A stretch of 38,594 nucleotides of DNA, taken from assembly GCF_001544315.1 (NCBI RefSeq), contig NZ_BCQG01000035.1:1-38594 (forward strand). Reading direction: 5' to 3'. Positions 8,041-16,528 of the stretch are shown here, in pieces. Under the pieces are notes generated by a model, which worked only from the letters and a program-made list of their open reading frames with translations, did not search any database and was not told the DNA's origin. Each line of letters starts with the position of its first letter. The stretch's first letter is position 1. The stretch is from Geobacillus jurassicus NBRC 107829. Its GTDB lineage: Bacteria > Bacillota > Bacilli > Bacillales > Anoxybacillaceae. The position numbers and the translations under genes were made by a program.

Positions 8041-9228
8041 TCACCCTTTGTTCGGTTCCACGATCGTCCCGGCAAACGCGGCTTGATAAATTGCGCGGAT
8101 GTCGGCTTCCAAAAGCGGCATCGGGCTGCGGGCGAGCAGCCGTTTTTGCTGGGTGGCATCTTTCGTCAGGCTTTCCAGCGCGCTTTCCGGGATGCCAAAA
8201 CCGCCAAGTGTCTTCGGAATGCCGACATCGGCGACGATGCGCTCGAGCTCCTCGACGCATCGATGCGACGCCTCTTCTTCCGACAAAAAGGTTGAGTTGC
8301 CGCCGAGGGCGTTTAAAATATCAGCCATTCGTTTCGTGCAGCTTTGGCGAATGTATCCCATCACATATGGCAAGAGCACGGCGTTCGATTCGCCATGGGC
8401 GATATGGAACTGTCCGCCGAGCGGATACGCGAGCGCATGCACACCCGCCACCCCGGCGTTGAAAAACGCCAAACCGGCTAGGTAGCTGCCGTTGGCCATA
8501 TCGGTGCGCGCCTGTTTGTCTGTCCCGTTCTCCACCGCCTTTCGGAGCGATCGGGAGATGAGACGCATGGCCTGCAACGCCAATCCGTCCGATGTCGGGC
8601 TCGCGTTCACCGACACGTACGCCTCCACCGCATGGGTAAGCGCATCAATGCCCGTCGCCGCCGTCACCCGCGGCGGAACAGAAACAGTGAGTTGCGGGTC
8701 GACGATCGCCACATCTGCCAACAAATAGTCATGCGTCACGACGTCTTTCGTCGTTTCTAAGGACAAGACGGAGATGTTCGTCACTTCCGAGCCAGTACCC
8801 GATGTTGTCGGAATTAAAATTTTCGGCAGCCCTCTTTTCTCGAGCGTTCTTGTTCCCGTCAAGTTCAAATAATCGGCAACCGAACCTTCATGCACGGCCA
8901 AAACAGCGGCCAGTTTGGCCAAATCCATCGCGCTGCCGCCGCCGACGCCGATGACGAGATCAAACTCTCCGTCGCGGACAAACGCCACCGCCTTCTCCCC
9001 CGCCTCAAGCGGCGGCTCAGGCACGACATCCGTATACACATGCACGCTGTACCCTTCTTGCCGGAGCGGAGATGTCACTTGGTCGACCAAGCCGATTTTC
9101 TCGAGCACCGGATCTGTGATGACTAAAATATGTTTTGCTCCAAACCGCTTCACTTCCAGAACCAAATGCTCAAGCGCCCCCCAGCCGACATAGCTGAGCG
9201 GCGGAAAGACGATGCGGGATGCGGTCAT
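8041..9228 (-). CDS. Iron-containing alcohol dehydrogenase
   Basis: A 395-residue group III (iron-activated) alcohol dehydrogenase. It has the NAD-binding segment GVGGGSAMDLAK, the family signature TTSGTGSEVTN, and metal-ligand histidines in HALAYPLGGQFHIAHGESNA. It should interconvert an alcohol and aldehyde/ketone with NAD(P)H in the cytoplasm; the substrate is unknown, and related maleylacetate reductase-type enzymes cannot be excluded. The chosen ATG follows GGGGGAG at 9-nt spacing; 12 more codons upstream are open but unlikely. The gene behind its promoter side is the remnant of a nitronate monooxygenase, 87 bp away, with which it may once have formed an operon. Confidence 0.9.
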   Translation of the reverse strand: MTASRIVFPPLSYVGWGALEHLVLEVKRFGAKHILVITDPVLEKIGLVDQVTSPLRQEGYSVHVYTDVVPEPPLEAGEKAVAFVRDGEFDLVIGVGGGSAMDLAKLAAVLAVHEGSVADYLNLTGTRTLEKRGLPKILIPTTSGTGSEVTNISVLSLETTKDVVTHDYLLADVAIVDPQLTVSVPPRVTAATGIDALTHAVEAYVSVNASPTSDGLALQAMRLISRSLRKAVENGTDKQARTDMANGSYLAGLAFFNAGVAGVHALAYPLGGQFHIAHGESNAVLLPYVMGYIRQSCTKRMADILNALGGNSTFLSEEEASHRCVEELERIVADVGIPKTLGGFGIPESALESLTKDATQQKRLLARSPMPLLEADIRAIYQAAFAGTIVEPNKG

Positions 9229-9315
9229 CGTGTTTCTCTCCCCCTCATTCAACGTTTTTTGCACTCATAAGCGCGGCGTCAAGAGTCTCCTCTAGGTACG
9301 CCAAAGCCATACAAG

Positions 9316-9592
9316 CTACCATGCAGACGATTGCCAAGCTTCCTCCAGCTCCCGCTTCAGCTCCTCGACAAGCTCCGCTGCCGGAAGTTCCCGCGCCATC
9401 CGGTATCCTTTCCCAGCCCAAAGCGACATTCCCTCCGGATCGCCCGCCTTGGCGGCTGCGGCGCGCAGCGGCTTCGTCATATGGTGCACATGCGGATACG
9501 CGGCTGGCGCCAGCGCGCGATACTCATTCATAAACCGGTTCGCAAGCCCGCGCGCCGGCCGGCCGGTAAACGCCCTCGTCACGGCCGTCTCC
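9316..9592 (-). pseudogene. Nitronate monooxygenase, C-terminal remnant
   Basis: About 92 codons match the C-terminal end of nitronate monooxygenase (2-nitropropane dioxygenase), including the typical TRAFTGRPARGLANRF, then a helical tail. The FMN-binding barrel (over 200 residues) is missing. The reading frame continues rightward without a break into the right end of the adjoining tnpB element, so the gene is cut at the element border at about 9592. The other part is not on the far side of the element. Confidence 0.8.
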
Positions 9593-9760
9593 TTGACACT
9601 CCACACGCCTAAAGGGCGTGGGATTCTTGGGTCGTTCGCGTCCTCATCCATTTCTGGTTCAGACAACGCCCAAGTTCAGGGGTGTGTCATCACCCCGTCC
9701 CATCGGGTTAAGATGTACCCCAATGGGCGGCGCACCTGTGACCAGTGCGCTAGGTTAGGC
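9593..9760 (-). ncRNA. Probable omegaRNA (reRNA) scaffold of element 1
   Basis: The 160 bases after the tnpB stop hold three stem-loops in a row on the minus strand: GCGCAC/GTGCGC, CCCAT...ATGGG with GGG/CCC inside, and GGGGTG/CACCCC, then the right-end hairpin. TnpB proteins use an RNA from the 3' end of the gene and right end as scaffold, with the guide from the flanking DNA just beyond the element. The predicted guide starts at 9592, reading GGAGACGGCC on the minus strand, inside the nitronate monooxygenase remnant. Structure is seen; function is by family. Confidence 0.6.
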
Positions 9761-10810
9761 GGCGAAGCCCGAAATCGCTTTGGCGATGTTGATCGCGCCA
9801 TTCAAGTCGGCGTGGATGGTGTATCCGCACTTTTGGCATTGGAAGTGGATGCCGTTCCGGTTTCCTTTATCTCGATAGCCACAACGACAAGTTTGACTGG
9901 TGTAGGTGGGATTCACCCGCTCGACCCGAATGCCCGCCATTTCGGCTTTGTAGGCAATCATCGTTTGCAGTTGATGGAAAGCCCACGAATGAAGATTTCG
10001 TCCTGCTTCTTTGGCCGAAGCGGCTCGTTTCCGAATCCCCGCCAAATCTTCCATCCGAATCACGCCAACACCGTTGGCAAGGGCAAAACGGACGATTTGA
10101 CGGCTGATTTTATGGTTCATATCCTTCATCCAGCGGGACTCTTTACGGCCGATTTTGCGAATCATATGAAGCTTCTTGGCTTTGCCCAACGTTCGCCGCA
10201 AAGCCGCATATCGTCGGCGCACAAAGGCGCATTGGTTCCCTTTGAAAAACAACGATTTCGTCCCTGCGCTGGCAACGGCGATATAGCGAAGCCCAACGTC
10301 AACCCCCATCACCTTTGTTTCGTGCCGCGGCTTGACTTCAAATGCGACCGCGATCGCCAAGCACCATTTCTTTCGCTTTTTGTAGAGCTTGGCCGCCCCT
10401 TGTTTGGCGGTTCCATGGATCAGCCGATTCAGCCATGCTTCTTGATAGGGGCGCGTGACGACAGGCACGCCAATTCGTTTCTCCAGTGTGGGGAAGGAAA
10501 CCGTGTAGAACGCTCCTTTCTTTTCCACCTTTATGTTTTGATTGTTAAAGCAACACCAAAATGTTCGGAACTTCTTTGCCTTTTGTTTTTTCTTTTGGGA
10601 CTTCACTTCTCGAATCGTTTGATTCACGACGGCGGAAGGAAACCGCTGCGACGAAAACTCTTTAAACAGTTTGCTCGTCGCTTGATTCAGCTTGGGATGA
10701 TTCAACAGCCAATTCGCAAAGGCGGTATTCACTTCTGTCATCCGTTCATACATGTCTTGTTTGACTTTCGTTGGGTTGTGCAGTTCCAGCCTTAGTGTGA
10801 TCGTGGGCAT
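9755..10810 (-). CDS. tnpB: RNA-guided endonuclease TnpB (element 1)
   Basis: A 351-residue TnpB. The RuvC-like residues are D171 (MGVDVGLRYIAVAS), E254 (IRMEDLAGIR) and D335 (HADLNGAINIA), all present, so the nuclease may be active. The zinc-ribbon second knuckle is CQKC; the first reads TCRCG, that is C-x1-C, one residue shorter than the usual C-x2-C. The ATG chosen lies behind AAGGGGTGAATCC; 24 further codons are open upstream. TnpB cuts DNA next to a TAM under guidance of the omegaRNA and favours retention of the element. It has no tnpA partner here. Confidence 0.9.
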   Translation of the reverse strand: MPTITLRLELHNPTKVKQDMYERMTEVNTAFANWLLNHPKLNQATSKLFKEFSSQRFPSAVVNQTIREVKSQKKKQKAKKFRTFWCCFNNQNIKVEKKGAFYTVSFPTLEKRIGVPVVTRPYQEAWLNRLIHGTAKQGAAKLYKKRKKWCLAIAVAFEVKPRHETKVMGVDVGLRYIAVASAGTKSLFFKGNQCAFVRRRYAALRRTLGKAKKLHMIRKIGRKESRWMKDMNHKISRQIVRFALANGVGVIRMEDLAGIRKRAASAKEAGRNLHSWAFHQLQTMIAYKAEMAGIRVERVNPTYTSQTCRCGYRDKGNRNGIHFQCQKCGYTIHADLNGAINIAKAISGFAA

Positions 10811-10925
10811 GGATTCACCCCTTTTCTTTTGAGATTCCACATAGCGTTCAGTTGTTTTCGTTCTTCGATATTCTCGTTCCATATATGAATTATATCAGTT
10901 TAACGATTATACTGCGACACTTAAA

Positions 10926-10973
10926 GATAAAAATGGTTGCTCTAAGCAATCCGATTAAGGATTACCGAGCAAC
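10926..10973 (-). terminator. Terminator-like hairpin in the left end of element 1
   Basis: On the minus strand GTTGCTC (complement of 10967-10973) pairs with GAGCAAC (complement of 10936-10942), with AATCC/GGATT pairing inside, followed by CATTTTTATC. It lies between the left-end hairpin and the tnpB promoter region (candidate TATAAT motifs at about 10890-10915). It may stop transcripts entering from the host gene. Confidence 0.6.
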
Positions 10974-11023
10974 GCCGTCTTTCATCCCACGATTGAAACC
11001 GTGGGCTTTCAGACGTTTTTTCT

Positions 11024-11092
11024 GTAAAATGTCTGGTTGTAATACGAGTCGAAGAAATATTGAAGATGTTCGAATTCTTTTCGAATGTCCAT
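11024..11092 (-). pseudogene. N-terminal fragment of an unknown gene cut by element 1
   Basis: A clean gene start: AAGGTGGAG, seven bases, ATG, then 23 codons beginning MDIRKEFEHLQYFFDSYYNQ and running to the TTTTAC where element 1 begins. The sequence loosely recalls small immunity-type proteins of contact-dependent inhibition systems, but 23 residues are too few for a firm call. No continuation is found on the other side of the element. Confidence 0.5.
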
Positions 11093-11166
11093 GTTTCATC
11101 TCCACCTTTCAAATTCTCCTTTCGACAAACGTGGCGGGTCATCCTGCCTGGTTGCCTGATCAAACA

Positions 11167-11206
11167 AAAAACTCCCCAAACCATCCACTGGTTTAGGGAG
11201 TTTGTC
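11167..11206 (-). terminator. Terminator of the xylAB operon
   Basis: Directly past the xylB stop, AAACTCCCTAAACCA on the minus strand pairs with TGGTTTGGGGAGTTT (stem about 13 bp with little interruption) and runs into TTTTTTG. The 60-bp stretch beyond it holds only the leader of the broken unknown gene. Confidence 0.85.
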
Positions 11207-11207
11207 G

Positions 11208-12707
11208 TCACGGTCGAAACGCCTTTAACCTTTTCGCCAGCTCTTTTGTATGTGGATAAATCTCTCGATAAATGGAAAACAGCTCTTTGTACTTGGCGAC
11301 CGCATCCGGCCGCGGTTCGACGACGGATTCGACTTGTTTGAACGCATCGGCGCATTGCTTGAGCGAATCGAACCAGCCGACGCCGCATGCGGCGATCATC
11401 GCAGCGCCCAGCCCCGGTCCTTGTTCGTTTTTCAGCTTTTCAACCGGGAGACCGAAAATATCAGCTTGGATTTGCAGCCACTCGGCGCTTTTCGCCCCGC
11501 CGCCGATCGAGACGACCGAATCGATCGTTTTGCCGCTCGCCTTGATAATCTCAACCGACTCGTTGAGCGAGAACGTAATCCCTTCCATGACCGCACGGGC
11601 GAAATCCCATTTCGTCTGCGCCGAATCAATGCCGATAAACGACCCGCGAATATCGGCATCGGCATAAGGCGTCCGTTCGCCGACAAGATATGGCGTAAAC
11701 AACAAGCCGTTGGCGCCGATCGGCGACTCAGCGGCGCGCTTGACAATCTCGGCAATCGGCGCAGCCTCCGCAAACGTTCTCTTCCACCAATCGAAGCTAT
11801 AACCCGCCGCCAGCGTCACACCCATAATATAGTAGGCATCCGGTTCGGCATGGTTGAAGTAATGCACGTGTCCAGCGAAATCTTTTTCCCCGCTTTGTTC
11901 ATACGCCAAGACGACGCCGGATGTGCCGATGCTTGACATCATGCGGCCTTCTGCCAAAATGCCCGCGCCGACCGCGCCGCAGGCGTTGTCCGCCCCGCCG
12001 GCGAACACGTTCACCGATGACGGCAGCCCGGTTCGCTCAGCTACATCCGGGCGCAGCGTCCCGACGAACGCCGTCGCTTCGACAAGCGGCGGACAAAGCG
12101 AAAGATCGACGCCGACCGCCCGGGCGATCGTTTCGCTCCACGTTTTCGTTTTGATATCCAAAAGCAGCGTCCCCGCCGCATCGGATACATCCATCGCGAT
12201 GTGCCCGGTCAAGCGGAAGCGGACATAATCTTTCGGCAACAAAAACACACGCGCCCGCTCGTAAAGATGCGGTTCATGGTTTTTCACCCACAACAACTTC
12301 GGCAACGTAAACCCCTCGAGCGCCCGGTTTTTCGCAATCGAAAGCAGCGCCTCGGCCCCGGCTTTCTCTTCAATTTCCCGGCACTCTTTCGTCGTTCGGG
12401 TATCATTCCATAAAATCGCATTGCGCACCACATTCCCATCGCCGTCAAGCAGCACAAGCCCATGCATTTGCCCGGAAAAACTCAAGCCGACGATCGACTC
12501 CGGAGAAACGCCTGCCGTCTCCCAAACGCGGCGCAGCGCGACGATTGTTTTTTCCACCCAATCGTCCGGGCGCTGCTCACTATAACCGGAATGCGGCTGG
12601 TGGAGGGGATAGGACTCTGTCCATTCCCCTCTCACCTGCCCGCTTCGGTCAACAAGCAACACTTTGACTGCACTTGTTCCTAAATCGACGCCAATGACGT
12701 ATTCCAA
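11208..12707 (-). CDS. xylB: Xylulokinase
   Basis: A 499-residue FGGY-family sugar kinase that phosphorylates D-xylulose to D-xylulose 5-phosphate. The N-terminal phosphate motif EYVIGVDLGTSAVK and the FGGY segments (GLSFSGQMHGLVLLD, GGGAKSAEWLQIQADI) are present, with catalytic Asp expected in FAGGADNACGAVG. The start is ambiguous: the ATG at 12713 is one base from the ribosome site AAGAGGG, whereas the TTG at 12707 is at a 7-nt spacing and gives the length and N-terminus (MEYVIGVDLG) of B. subtilis XylB, so TTG is preferred. It lies 13 bp behind xylA, in one operon, ending at a strong terminator. Confidence 0.95.
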   Translation of the reverse strand: MEYVIGVDLGTSAVKVLLVDRSGQVRGEWTESYPLHQPHSGYSEQRPDDWVEKTIVALRRVWETAGVSPESIVGLSFSGQMHGLVLLDGDGNVVRNAILWNDTRTTKECREIEEKAGAEALLSIAKNRALEGFTLPKLLWVKNHEPHLYERARVFLLPKDYVRFRLTGHIAMDVSDAAGTLLLDIKTKTWSETIARAVGVDLSLCPPLVEATAFVGTLRPDVAERTGLPSSVNVFAGGADNACGAVGAGILAEGRMMSSIGTSGVVLAYEQSGEKDFAGHVHYFNHAEPDAYYIMGVTLAAGYSFDWWKRTFAEAAPIAEIVKRAAESPIGANGLLFTPYLVGERTPYADADIRGSFIGIDSAQTKWDFARAVMEGITFSLNESVEIIKASGKTIDSVVSIGGGAKSAEWLQIQADIFGLPVEKLKNEQGPGLGAAMIAACGVGWFDSLKQCADAFKQVESVVEPRPDAVAKYKELFSIYREIYPHTKELAKRLKAFRP

Positions 12708-12720
12708 AGTCATCCCTCTT

Positions 12721-14058
12721 TCACGAACGGGATACGCTCGGCACACTGACTTCCAACAAATATTGGTTGAGCAGCGTTTTCAAGCGTTCGAGACGGCCGG
12801 ACGTATTGCGAATCTCGCCGAGCTGCAATGCATACTCCTCGAGTTTTTTGAAATCGGCCGTTCCTTCAACGATCTCGCGGCCGATGCCTTCCGTATAGCT
12901 TTTATACCGCTCTTCAATGAATTGTTCAAATACACGATCCTCAATCAACCGATGCGCCACTTTCAAGCCGATCGCGAAGCTGTCCATCCCGGCGATATGG
13001 GCGTAGAACAAATCTTCCGGTTCAAATGAGCCTCTCCGCACTTTCGCGTCAAAGTTCAAGCCGCCGCGCCCAAGGCCGCCGTTTTGCAAAATTTCATACA
13101 TCGCCAGCGTTGTCGCATACAAATCGGTCGGGAACTCGTCCGTGTCCCAGCCAAGCAGCGTATCGCCTTGGTTTGCGTCGACCGAGCCGAGCATGCCGTG
13201 AATGCGGGCGACGCGCAGTTCATGTTCAAACGTATGCCCGGCCAATGTCGCATGGTTCGCTTCGATATTGAATTTGAAGTAATCCTTGAGCCCGTACGTT
13301 TGCAAGAACGCCAACGCCGTCGCCACGTCAAAGTCGTATTGGTGCTTCGTCGGCTCTTTCGGCTTCGGCTCGATCAAAAACTGGCCGTCAAAGCCGATTT
13401 CTTTCGCATAGTCAACCGCCATATGCAAGAAGCGGGCTAAGTTGTCAAGCTCCAGCTTCATGTCTGTATTCAGCAGCGTCTCATAACCTTCCCGGCCGCC
13501 CCAGAACACGTAGTTTTCCGCCCCGAGCCGTTTGGCGATCTCAAGCCCTTTTTTCACTTTCGCCGCCGCATAGGCGAACACATCGGCATTGCATGACGTT
13601 GCCGCCCCGTGAACGAAGCGCGGATGGCTGAACAAGTTCGCCGTATTCCAAAGCAGCTTCGTTTTGCTTGTTTTCATGTATTCTTCAATCATATCCACAA
13701 TTTCATCCAAGTTTTTATACGTCTCGCTAAGCGTTTCCCCTTCTGGCGCGATGTCGACATCATGGAAGCAGAAAAACGGAACGTTCAGCTTTTCAAACAG
13801 CTCAAACGCCGCCTCCACACGCGCCTTCGCCAAATCCATCCCGCTGTATTTGTCCCACGGGCGAATCATATTGCCGACGCCGAACGGATCCGACCCGTCT
13901 CCGGTGAATGTATGCCAATACGCCACCGAAAAGCGCAAATGCTCCTCCATCGTTTTGTCGCCGACTTTTTCTTCCGGATTATAAAACTTAAACGCCAACG
14001 GATTGCGCGACTCCGGTCCTTCATATTGAATGTTTCCGATATTAGGGAAATATGCCAT
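12721..14058 (-). CDS. xylA: Xylose isomerase
   Basis: A 445-residue class II xylose isomerase that converts D-xylose to D-xylulose. Signature regions are intact: the catalytic histidine in [18 protein letters not shown], the metal-binding [15 protein letters not shown], the [13 protein letters not shown] segment and GWDTDEFP. The ATG follows AAGGAGG at 8-nt spacing. It heads a xylA-xylB operon with its own promoter and an inverted repeat that may bind XylR. No xylR gene lies in the window. Confidence 0.97.
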   Translation of the reverse strand: MAYFPNIGNIQYEGPESRNPLAFKFYNPEEKVGDKTMEEHLRFSVAYWHTFTGDGSDPFGVGNMIRPWDKYSGMDLAKARVEAAFELFEKLNVPFFCFHDVDIAPEGETLSETYKNLDEIVDMIEEYMKTSKTKLLWNTANLFSHPRFVHGAATSCNADVFAYAAAKVKKGLEIAKRLGAENYVFWGGREGYETLLNTDMKLELDNLARFLHMAVDYAKEIGFDGQFLIEPKPKEPTKHQYDFDVATALAFLQTYGLKDYFKFNIEANHATLAGHTFEHELRVARIHGMLGSVDANQGDTLLGWDTDEFPTDLYATTLAMYEILQNGGLGRGGLNFDAKVRRGSFEPEDLFYAHIAGMDSFAIGLKVAHRLIEDRVFEQFIEERYKSYTEGIGREIVEGTADFKKLEEYALQLGEIRNTSGRLERLKTLLNQYLLEVSVPSVSRS

Positions 14059-14103
14059 GTCCAAGTCCTCCTTAATTAAGCGAGAATGATTTGTGTCAGT
14101 TTT

Positions 14104-14145
14104 ATTATAACGCTTTCATATTTGTTTGTCTATCATATAAACAAA
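14104..14145 (-). promoter_or_regulatory. xylA promoter with inverted-repeat operator and cre-like site
   Basis: Minus-strand -35 TAGACA (complement of 14127-14132), 17-bp spacer, perfect -10 TATAAT (complement of 14104-14109). The inverted repeat TTTGTTT...AAACAAA at 14121-14145 covers the -35 and is suited to a repressor such as XylR. ATGAAAGCGTTATAA in the spacer and -10 fits the cre consensus except one position, so CcpA control is possible. Confidence 0.7.
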
Positions 14146-14154
14146 GTTTTCTCG

Positions 14155-14216
14155 CCTGTAAAACCACAACTATGTTGGTTGAAGTTTTACAGGGGGGATG
14201 GGCATACGATCCCCCC
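14155..14216. other. Paired stem-loops between galM and the xyl promoter
   Basis: Two adjacent inverted repeats: CCTGTAAAAC (14155-14164) with GTTTTACAGG (14184-14193), and GGGGGGAT (14192-14199) with ATCCCCCC (14209-14216). They share two bases. On the minus strand, transcripts from galM meet the G/C hairpin first. There is no long T run, so termination would be imperfect. The rest of 14217-14334 shows nothing recognisable. Confidence 0.5.
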
Positions 14217-14334
14217 ATACGAAGATCTAGACGTTACCATTTTTTATTACGCAATTCTTTACATCCCGACACTTGTTATGATGACTTTCTGTTTCCACAG
14301 CTGCTTTCAGAATTTTTATATCCCAAAATTCAAC

Positions 14335-15381
14335 TTAGTCAACACTAAATCGATACCTTGTCATCGACACCTGCTCCTTGTCAGCCGGCAATACGATCGA
14401 CGGAAACTGCGGATGGTGAATGGCATCCGGAAGCCCTTGCGTTTCTAAGCAAATGCCGAGATATTTCCGTGACGGCACGCCGCCTAAATCCAACCCTTCC
14501 GGCAACTGGTTCGACGTGTACACGACGACCCCGACTTCATCCGTCTCCGCCGTCAGCACCCGTCCGCTCTCTGGGTCGGAAAGGACCATCTCTTTGTCAT
14601 GATGCCGGTCGAGCCAAAACGGATGATCATAACCGCCACCGACGAGTTCGATTTGCGGATGCCTGGATTCAACCGCCTCCCGCATCGCCTTTCCTTGCCG
14701 CAAGTCAAACGGTGTGCCAGTGACATCCAAGACGCGGCCAGTCGGAATCAACTCTTCATTCAACTCGAGCACACGCGAGCTTTGGATGGCCAACGTGTGA
14801 TCCAAAATATCACGCTTGCCGTTGCCGCTTAGGTTAAAATACGTATGGTTCGTCAAATTGACGAGCGTCGTTTTGTCCGAACGAGCCCGGTACGTGACGA
14901 TCCATTCGTTGTCATTGTTCAGCCAATATTCCACTTGAACATGAACCGTTCCCGGATATCCTTCCTCCCCGTCCGGGCTTGTGTACGAAAAAACGACCCC
15001 GACCGCATCGTCGCGCCGAACGGGCTCGGCCTGCCAAAGCACACGATGGAATCCGTGGGTGCCGCCATGCAAATGGTTGTTGTTTTCGTTTTTCGCCAAT
15101 TGATACGTGACGCCCTCAAGCTCAAAACGCGCCCCTTGAATGCGCCCCGCCACCCGGCCGATCACCGCGCCAAAATAAGGAGCGTTAGTCAAATACGGCT
15201 CAAATCGGCCAAACCCGAGCACGACATTTTCGATGTTGCCCGTCCGGTCGGGAACGAGCAGTTTCGTCACAATGCATCCATAGTTCGTCGCTGAGAGTTC
15301 CATGCCGCGATCATTGGTCAAGGTGAACAATAGAACGTCGCTTCCATTAAGTTCAGACCATTTTTCATATGTAATTTCCAT
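14335..15381 (-). CDS. galM: Aldose 1-epimerase (galactose mutarotase family)
   Basis: A 348-residue mutarotase that interconverts alpha and beta anomers of aldoses. Family features: FGAVIGRVAGRI, the substrate-binding NNHLHGG (histidine), TNHTYFNLSG (catalytic histidine) and ETQGLPDAIHHPQFPS near the C-terminus (catalytic glutamate). It is cytoplasmic with no signal peptide. The ATG follows AAGGAAGGGG. It lies 15 bp behind the oxidoreductase gene and within the pentose region, so L-arabinose or D-xylose are the likely substrates, an inference from context. Confidence 0.92.
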   Translation of the reverse strand: MEITYEKWSELNGSDVLLFTLTNDRGMELSATNYGCIVTKLLVPDRTGNIENVVLGFGRFEPYLTNAPYFGAVIGRVAGRIQGARFELEGVTYQLAKNENNNHLHGGTHGFHRVLWQAEPVRRDDAVGVVFSYTSPDGEEGYPGTVHVQVEYWLNNDNEWIVTYRARSDKTTLVNLTNHTYFNLSGNGKRDILDHTLAIQSSRVLELNEELIPTGRVLDVTGTPFDLRQGKAMREAVESRHPQIELVGGGYDHPFWLDRHHDKEMVLSDPESGRVLTAETDEVGVVVYTSNQLPEGLDLGGVPSRKYLGICLETQGLPDAIHHPQFPSIVLPADKEQVSMTRYRFSVD

Positions 15382-15396
15382 GCGGATTCCCCTTCC

Positions 15397-16392
15397 TTAT
15401 AATCGTACGATCTCTCCCGTTTTCATCGATGTGCGGCAAGCGTCGAGCGTCCGCGCCTGTTGGATCATGCGCTCCGGCGAATACAACAGCGGCGTCCCTT
15501 CGAGAATGGCACGCGAAAAGTGCTCGATTTGCAGCGCGTATTGGTCGCCTGCCACCGTTTCCTCGCGCCCGCTCCCATCAGCCGTTGCGACCGTAATCCG
15601 CCCCTCGCCGCCATCCACATCCGGCCGGTACGCCCGCGAAACAACGATTTTCCCCTTCGTGCCAATCACTTCGTACTCATTTTGCGGCAACATATCAAAA
15701 CTGCACGTGAAGTGAGCAAAAACACCATTTTCCATCCTCATCCAACCGCTTGTCGTCACATCAACCATACGGTGCGGATCCAAACGGGACTGAACGAACA
15801 GCTCGACGGGCTCGGCGTCAAGAATGTGCCTTGTCGAGTGTATACAATAACAGCCAACATCAAACAAGCATCCTCCACCAAGCTCATCGTTCATGCGGAT
15901 ATTCGTTTCTCGGTCTTGCAAGTAAAAGGAGAAATGGGTGCGCATGTACTTGACTTCGCCGATCTCGCCAGCAGCCAGAAGCTGTTTGACCCGTTTATGC
16001 TGCGGATGAAACTGGTACATGAACGCTTCCATGAATAAAACGCCGTTTTCCTCGCATGCCTCTATCATACGCCGGACATCTTCTGCGCATAAGGCGGCGG
16101 GTTTTTCGCAAAGCACGTGCTTTTTCTTCTTCGCAGCTTTGATCGTCCATTCGGCGTGCATGCTGTTCGGAAGCGGGATGTACACTGCGTCGATGTCAGG
16201 ATCATCGAGCAGCTGGTCATAGCTGTCATACGCCTTCGGAATGCCGAGCTCCTTCGCCGCCTGATCGGCCTTTCCACTTTCACTGGCGATCGCCGCGACT
16301 TCCGCATAACTCGTCCGGCGAATAGCCGGGATCATGACATCTTGGGCAATGGCGGCTGTACTGATAATACCAAAACGGACTTTCTTCTTCAT
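15397..16392 (-). CDS. Gfo/Idh/MocA-family oxidoreductase
   Basis: A 331-residue NAD(P)-dependent dehydrogenase. The N-terminal Rossmann motif begins VRFGIISTAAIAQ (the usual G-x-G-x-x-G/A is relaxed), and the family lysine is in HVLCEKPAAL; the C-terminal substrate domain includes GGGCLFDVGCYCIHSTRHI. It resembles sugar dehydrogenases of the dihydrodiol/xylose dehydrogenase branch. Placed between araA and galM, it probably oxidises or reduces a pentose or arabinoside, but the substrate is not determinable. The ATG follows AGGAG. The 136-bp gap to araA shows a TTGACA (complement near 16488) without a matching -10, and no terminator, so read-through from araA is plausible. Confidence 0.85.
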   Translation of the reverse strand: MKKKVRFGIISTAAIAQDVMIPAIRRTSYAEVAAIASESGKADQAAKELGIPKAYDSYDQLLDDPDIDAVYIPLPNSMHAEWTIKAAKKKKHVLCEKPAALCAEDVRRMIEACEENGVLFMEAFMYQFHPQHKRVKQLLAAGEIGEVKYMRTHFSFYLQDRETNIRMNDELGGGCLFDVGCYCIHSTRHILDAEPVELFVQSRLDPHRMVDVTTSGWMRMENGVFAHFTCSFDMLPQNEYEVIGTKGKIVVSRAYRPDVDGGEGRITVATADGSGREETVAGDQYALQIEHFSRAILEGTPLLYSPERMIQQARTLDACRTSMKTGEIVRL

Positions 16393-16528
16393 AACTTAAC
16401 ACTCCTATAGAGCTGGATTCGAAAGAAAATATCGCATATAGCGAATAATGATAATTTAGGACACGAGCCCTCTCCCGGCCCATGCCCTCAGATGTCAAAC
16501 GATTCTATTTTCCTGTATGGTGTGTTTC

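Larger units (their letters stand above)
9593..11023 (-). mobile_element. tnpB-only IS200/IS605-type element (element 1)
   Basis: About 1.43 kb, oriented on the minus strand. Left end: subterminal hairpin CCCAC...GTGGG at 10986-11005, preceded in the flank by TTTAC (complement of 11024-11028), a target/TAM-like motif. Right end: hairpin around 9603-9620 preceded by CCCAAGAATC, ending in GTCAA at 9593. The second element in this window shares the CCCAAGAATC-hairpin-TCAA design at its right end. There are no terminal inverted repeats or target duplication, as expected of the family. No tnpA is present, so movement would need a transposase in trans. The exact edges are inferred from comparing the two elements. 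Confidence 0.75.

Noticed and set aside
9449-10795. 448-codon plus-strand frame opposite tnpB of element 1
   Set aside because: It is the shadow of tnpB and the right-end RNA; composition is not protein-like and the minus strand gives a clear TnpB.
9593-11023. tnpA transposase in either element
   Set aside because: I looked for a Y1 transposase (about 130-150 aa with HUH) on both sides of both tnpB genes and found no such frame.
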